From BOG-908 sp963692875 (GTDB taxonomy: Bacteria; Pseudomonadota; Alphaproteobacteria; Acetobacterales; Acetobacteraceae): a stretch of DNA of 64,000 nt. Positions within the stretch are counted from its first letter, which is position 1. Each line of letters begins with the position of its first letter. The stretch spans positions 1,798,001-1,862,000 of the forward strand of contig OZ240673.1 in the NCBI GenBank assembly GCA_965198755.1. Direction: 5' to 3'. Positions 60,923-64,000 of this stretch are shown here, one piece after another. A model generated the notes under the pieces. That model was not told the DNA's origin. It saw only the letters and a program-made list of their open reading frames with translations, and did no database searches. Position numbers and translations under genes: made by a program.

Positions 60923-62383
60923 ATGACCCTGCTGGCGGCGGCATCTGCCACGCTCTGGCAGCGCACCGCGGCGCAAGGCGGGCTGGCCAGCCGGTTCGTC
61001 GCCGACGCGCAGGTGCGCCTGCCGCTGGAGGTGCTCGGGAGCGGCACCTCGCTCGCCGCTCCGGCCAAGGTGTTCGCCGGGCAGTGCGTCATGCTGTGCA
61101 CCACCACGCAGCTGGCCACCGTGTGCGCCCTGCTGGAGCTGGACGGGCTGGCGCGCCGCATCGTGCTGTGCCCGCCCGGCATGACGCCTGACCAGCTGTC
61201 CCAGGCGGCACGCGAGGCAGACGTCACTGTGGTGGTGGGTGACACGGCCGGCGCCGCGGTGGTGCTCGACGCGGCCGGTGCCTCGGTAGCGCATGACGCG
61301 GCCGGTACCAAGATGCATCAGCCGCGGCAGGTCCGCTGCCTGGCCCCCGGCGTCCGCCCGCGCCCGGCTGGGCGCCCCCGCCACCCGCAGTGCGAGACGG
61401 AGTGGGTGCTGTTCACCTCCGGCTCCACCGGCGCGCCAAAACTGGTACTGCATCGCCTGGCCAGCCTGCTGGCCGCCATCCCGTCCGGCACGCCGGCCGC
61501 TGCCTTGGTGTTCTCCACCTTCTATGACGTCAGGCGCTACGGCGGCCTGCAGATCCTGCTGCGCGCGCTGGTGGGCGGCGGGTCCATGGTGCTCTCCAGC
61601 CCGGACGAGGCACCGGCAGCGTTCCTCGCCCGCGCCGGCCAGGCGGGCATCGGCTTCCTATCCGGCACGCCAACCCATTGGCGCCGCGCGCTGCTCACCC
61701 CGCAGGCGGCGCTGATCTGCCCGCGTGACGTGCGGCTGTCCGGCGAAGTGGCCGACCAGGCGATCCTGGACGCGCTGCGCGCCGCCTACCCCGGCGCGCG
61801 TATCTGCCACGCCTTTGCCTCCACCGAAGCCGGCGTGGGCTTCGCTGTGGCAGACGGGCTGGCCGGCTTCCCCGCCGGCTGGCTTGGCCAGACGCGCGGC
61901 GACGTGGAGCTGTGCGCCGCCGGCGGCACGCTGCGCCTGCGCTCGCCCGGCACCGCCACGCGCTACCTTGGCCAGGCCGCACCGGCGCTGCGCCAGCCGG
62001 ACGGCTTCGTGGACACCCACGACGCCATCGAGACAGCGGGCGGCCGCGCGCGGTTCGCCGGCCGGCGGGACGGCGTGATCAACGTCGGCGGCCAGAAGGT
62101 GCACCCGGAGGAGGTCGAAGCGGCGGTCAACGGCCACCCCGGCGTGGCGATGTCGCAGGCGCGCGCCAAGGCCAGCCGGATCACCGGCGCCATCGTCGTG
62201 GTGGACGTGGTGCTGCACGAGGACGCTGCCGGCCAGCCGAGCACCGCCCCGCGCGAGGTGGAAAGCGACATCCTGCGCACCTGCCGCGCCATCCTGGCCG
62301 CTTACAAGGTGCCCGCTGCGGTGCGCTTCGTGCCGGAACTGGGCGTGGGCACGTCGGGGAAACTTATCCGCTCGCATGCGTAA
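60923..62383 (+). CDS. AMP-forming acyl/carrier-protein ligase (ANL superfamily)
   Basis: 486 residues. The P-loop-like motif VLFTSGSTGAPKLVLH, the ASTEAG region and GRRDGVINVGGQKVHPEEVE are present, with the catalytic K480 in GTSGKLIRS. It activates a carboxylic acid as adenylate and passes it to CoA or to the adjacent carrier protein. The N-terminal domain is short. It starts 3 bases after the carrier protein and overlaps the reductase by 8 bases. Confidence 0.88.
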   Translation: MTLLAAASATLWQRTAAQGGLASRFVADAQVRLPLEVLGSGTSLAAPAKVFAGQCVMLCTTTQLATVCALLELDGLARRIVLCPPGMTPDQLSQAAREADVTVVVGDTAGAAVVLDAAGASVAHDAAGTKMHQPRQVRCLAPGVRPRPAGRPRHPQCETEWVLFTSGSTGAPKLVLHRLASLLAAIPSGTPAAALVFSTFYDVRRYGGLQILLRALVGGGSMVLSSPDEAPAAFLARAGQAGIGFLSGTPTHWRRALLTPQAALICPRDVRLSGEVADQAILDALRAAYPGARICHAFASTEAGVGFAVADGLAGFPAGWLGQTRGDVELCAAGGTLRLRSPGTATRYLGQAAPALRQPDGFVDTHDAIETAGGRARFAGRRDGVINVGGQKVHPEEVEAAVNGHPGVAMSQARAKASRITGAIVVVDVVLHEDAAGQPSTAPREVESDILRTCRAILAAYKVPAAVRFVPELGVGTSGKLIRSHA

Positions 62384-63101
62384 CGTCGTGGTCACCGGCG
62401 GCAGCCGCGGCATCGGCCTGGCCGTCGTGCGCCGGCTGGCCGAAGCCGGCTACCGGCCGATCGCCGTCGCGCGGTCGCAATCCGACGCGCTGTCCGCCTG
62501 CATGCGCGAGGCCGGCGCAGGTACAATCGGCTTCCACGCGGCAGACCTGGGCGACATCGCAGCACTGCCGGCGATAGTGAGCGCGCTCACCGGCGCCTTC
62601 GGGCCGCTCTACGGGCTGGTCAACAACGCAGGCCTCGGCACCAGCGGCGTGCTGGCCTTGATGCACGACGCGAAGATAGAGCAGCTGATCCGGCTGAACC
62701 TGCTCTCCCCCATCACGCTGACCCGGCACGCGGTGCGCGCGATGATGGTCAGCGGCGGCAGCCGGATCGTCAACATGGCGTCCATCACCGCCACACGCGG
62801 CCAAAGCGGCCTGTCCGTCTACGGCGCCACCAAGGCCGGGCTGGTAGGCTTCACCCACGCCCTGGCACGCGAGCTGGGGCCGCTGGGCATCACGGTGGAC
62901 GCGGTCGCACCCAGCTTCATCGAGACGGACATGACGCAAACCTTGAGCGCGGACGAGCTGCACAAGATCGCGCGCCGCAACGCGCTGCAGCGGCTGGTGG
63001 AGGCTGACGACGTGGCCCAGGCGGTGGCTTACCTGCTGAACGAGGCTGCGAGGAACGTGACAGGGACGGTGATGACGGTGGACGCGGGGGCTTTGGCGTG
63101 A
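62376..63101 (+). CDS. SDR-family 3-oxoacyl-[ACP] reductase-like protein
   Basis: A 241-residue short-chain dehydrogenase: NAD(P)-binding TGGSRGIG (7-14), NNAG, and catalytic S136, Y149 and K153 (MASITATRGQ, YGATK). FabG-like. It would reduce a keto group on a carrier-bound intermediate. No ketosynthase is in the window, so the keto substrate would have to arise otherwise. Last gene of the rightward unit. Confidence 0.92.
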   Translation: MRNVVVTGGSRGIGLAVVRRLAEAGYRPIAVARSQSDALSACMREAGAGTIGFHAADLGDIAALPAIVSALTGAFGPLYGLVNNAGLGTSGVLALMHDAKIEQLIRLNLLSPITLTRHAVRAMMVSGGSRIVNMASITATRGQSGLSVYGATKAGLVGFTHALARELGPLGITVDAVAPSFIETDMTQTLSADELHKIARRNALQRLVEADDVAQAVAYLLNEAARNVTGTVMTVDAGALA

Positions 63102-63112
63102 GGTAAGGCAAG

Positions 63113-63205
63113 GCAAGCGGTTCTTTTTTGAAAAAAGAACCAAAAACTTTTGACTCCGCTGTCGCGCGCTCTCCGGAAAGGACGGCGACAGCGGAGTCAA
63201 AAGTT
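63113..63205. repeat. Paired-hairpin repeat, copy 38, truncated by IS1595 end
   Basis: Left stem GTTC/GAAC and spacer palindrome (GACTCCGCTGTCGCG) complete; the right arm stops after CAAAAGTTTT and foreign sequence (CCTGATTACGC) follows. Confidence 0.85.
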
Positions 63206-64000
63206 TTCCTGATTACGCATGAACTTCAGCCAACTTCAGCAGCCTGTAAGGCATCGGCGGGGTTCGTGTGGCGGCCCAGGTCAGGCGCGGGATCATGGCG
63301 GCAAGATCGTATCGCCTGTTGAAGCGGTATTCGAACTCGGCCAGGTAGCGCGGCACGTGCTTGGTGTTGATCGAACGGTAGGTGCCGGTGATCGCAGCCT
63401 TGATGTTGCCGAGCGCCGTGTTGACCCACTTGAACGAAGCCGATTGCGCCGCCGCCGGCCCCGAGCCGGTGATCATCACGTCGTGGATGCATCCTGCCTC
63501 TCTCACCGCGCCGAAGCAGCGCAGGCCGTCGCTGACAACGACGCAACCAGGATCAAGGCTGGTGCGGGCAAACGCCTCGATCGAGCGGCTGCAGAAACTG
63601 CCGACTCGGCGCAGCTTGAGGCGGCTCGGCTTGCCGTCCGGCGTGGTCTCGACGGCGGCGACGAACGGCGTCTTGCCGGGCGCGCCGCGTCCGCGCTTGC
63701 CGCCGCCGCGTTGCCCGCCGACATAGGCGTCGTCGATCTCGACGCGGCCAGACAGGTGTTTGGCTGCATCGCGTTCGAGCATCACCTGCTTGAGCTTGTG
63801 CTTCATCTTCCAGGCCGTGGTCTGCGTGACACCGAGCCGGCGGCCGAGTTCGATGCTGGAGATGCCCTGCTTGGTCTGGGTCATGTGGTAGATCGCCCGA
63901 AACCAGGTCCGCAGCGGCAGTTTGCTCGATGCAAAGATGGTCCCGGCGATTGCCGAGGTCTGCAGCCGGCACGTGCTGCACTGGAACAGCTGACGGGTCG
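63206..64000 (-). mobile_element. IS1595-family insertion sequence, partial
   Basis: Starts where the repeat arm breaks off at about 63206 and continues past the window end. The exact terminus and inverted repeat cannot be fixed without the other end. Confidence 0.7.
63213..64000 (-). CDS. IS1595-family transposase (ISXO2-like), 5' end outside window
   Basis: 262 residues visible. The upstream end shows a zinc-ribbon piece (LFQCSTCRLQTSAIAGTIF), then a helix-turn-helix-like GISSIELGRRLGVTQTTAWK, and the ISXO2 DDE domain: EIDDAYVGGQRGGGKRGRG, VVSDGLRCFGAV and NTALGNIKAAITGTYRSI. Frame is intact to the window edge. Confidence 0.9.
   Translation of the reverse strand, partial: TRQLFQCSTCRLQTSAIAGTIFASSKLPLRTWFRAIYHMTQTKQGISSIELGRRLGVTQTTAWKMKHKLKQVMLERDAAKHLSGRVEIDDAYVGGQRGGGKRGRGAPGKTPFVAAVETTPDGKPSRLKLRRVGSFCSRSIEAFARTSLDPGCVVVSDGLRCFGAVREAGCIHDVMITGSGPAAAQSASFKWVNTALGNIKAAITGTYRSINTKHVPRYLAEFEYRFNRRYDLAAMIPRLTWAATRTPPMPYRLLKLAEVHA

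Noticed and set aside
874..63205. The many regularly built repeats as a CRISPR array
   Set aside because: Copies are single, kilobases apart and lie between genes; there are no short unique spacers and no cas genes.

Overview
The window is GC-rich chromosomal DNA, most likely from an alphaproteobacterium of the Rhodospirillales/Acetobacteraceae type. The reasons are the fused ispDF, the dusB-ntrB-ntrC operon, the ispDF-dusB neighbourhood, a glnD with alphaproteobacterial architecture, and the general look of the proteins. The taxonomic call is an inference from gene content. No rRNA, tRNA, CRISPR array or prophage was recognised.

Layout. 1-14 kb: the 5' part of a malic enzyme gene, a two-gene HEPN pair directly before mutS, an OLD-like ATPase, glnD, glyQ (no glyS beside it), a ribbon-helix-helix protein, a carotenoid oxygenase and a VOC protein. 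14-24 kb: aldo/keto reductase, ilvE, an intact IS30-type element, an RMND1-family membrane protein, an RTX-like repeat protein and ispDF. 24-28 kb: dusB-ntrB-ntrC (nitrogen control, linked in function to glnD at 6-9 kb). 28-37 kb: pyrE, a Baeyer-Villiger-type monooxygenase, three branched-chain acyl-CoA catabolism genes and an ABC exporter. 37-52 kb: a TonB-dependent receptor, nrdA behind two NrdR-box-like sites, a broken acyltransferase, a methyltransferase, bioF-bioD, a glycosyltransferase, a pirin fragment, LysR-trxB / lrp, and an EEP-family protein. 52.7-63.1 kb: a compact biosynthetic cluster built on carrier proteins. 63.2 kb to the end: an IS1595-type transposase running out of the window.

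The most interesting region is 52.7-63.1 kb. Two transcription units diverge from about 56.5 kb. The leftward unit encodes an acyl carrier protein, a thioesterase, an acyl-CoA-dehydrogenase-like flavoprotein and, after a gap, an amino acid:[carrier protein] ligase. The rightward unit encodes a PLP decarboxylase, a MetY-like PLP enzyme, a MetA-like homoserine acyltransferase, a second carrier protein, an AMP-forming ligase and a ketoacyl-reductase-like SDR. There is no classical NRPS or PKS module. Together they look like a stand-alone-enzyme pathway that loads an amino acid and a carboxylic acid onto carrier proteins, with a homoserine-derived building block. The product is unknown. A near-perfect 14-bp inverted repeat lies midway between the two divergent units.

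A second window-wide feature is a family of paired-hairpin intergenic repeats, about 38 whole, half or decayed copies by eye, at most gene junctions. Each arm is an A/T-tract hairpin whose outer stem varies with compensation (GTTC/GAAC, CTTC/GAAG, CTGC/GCAG, GTCC/GGAC, and once a fully GC stem). The two arms of a copy are almost always of different type, so the element has a polarity. One copy is split by the IS30 element with a GGACC duplication, and the IS1595 end truncates another.
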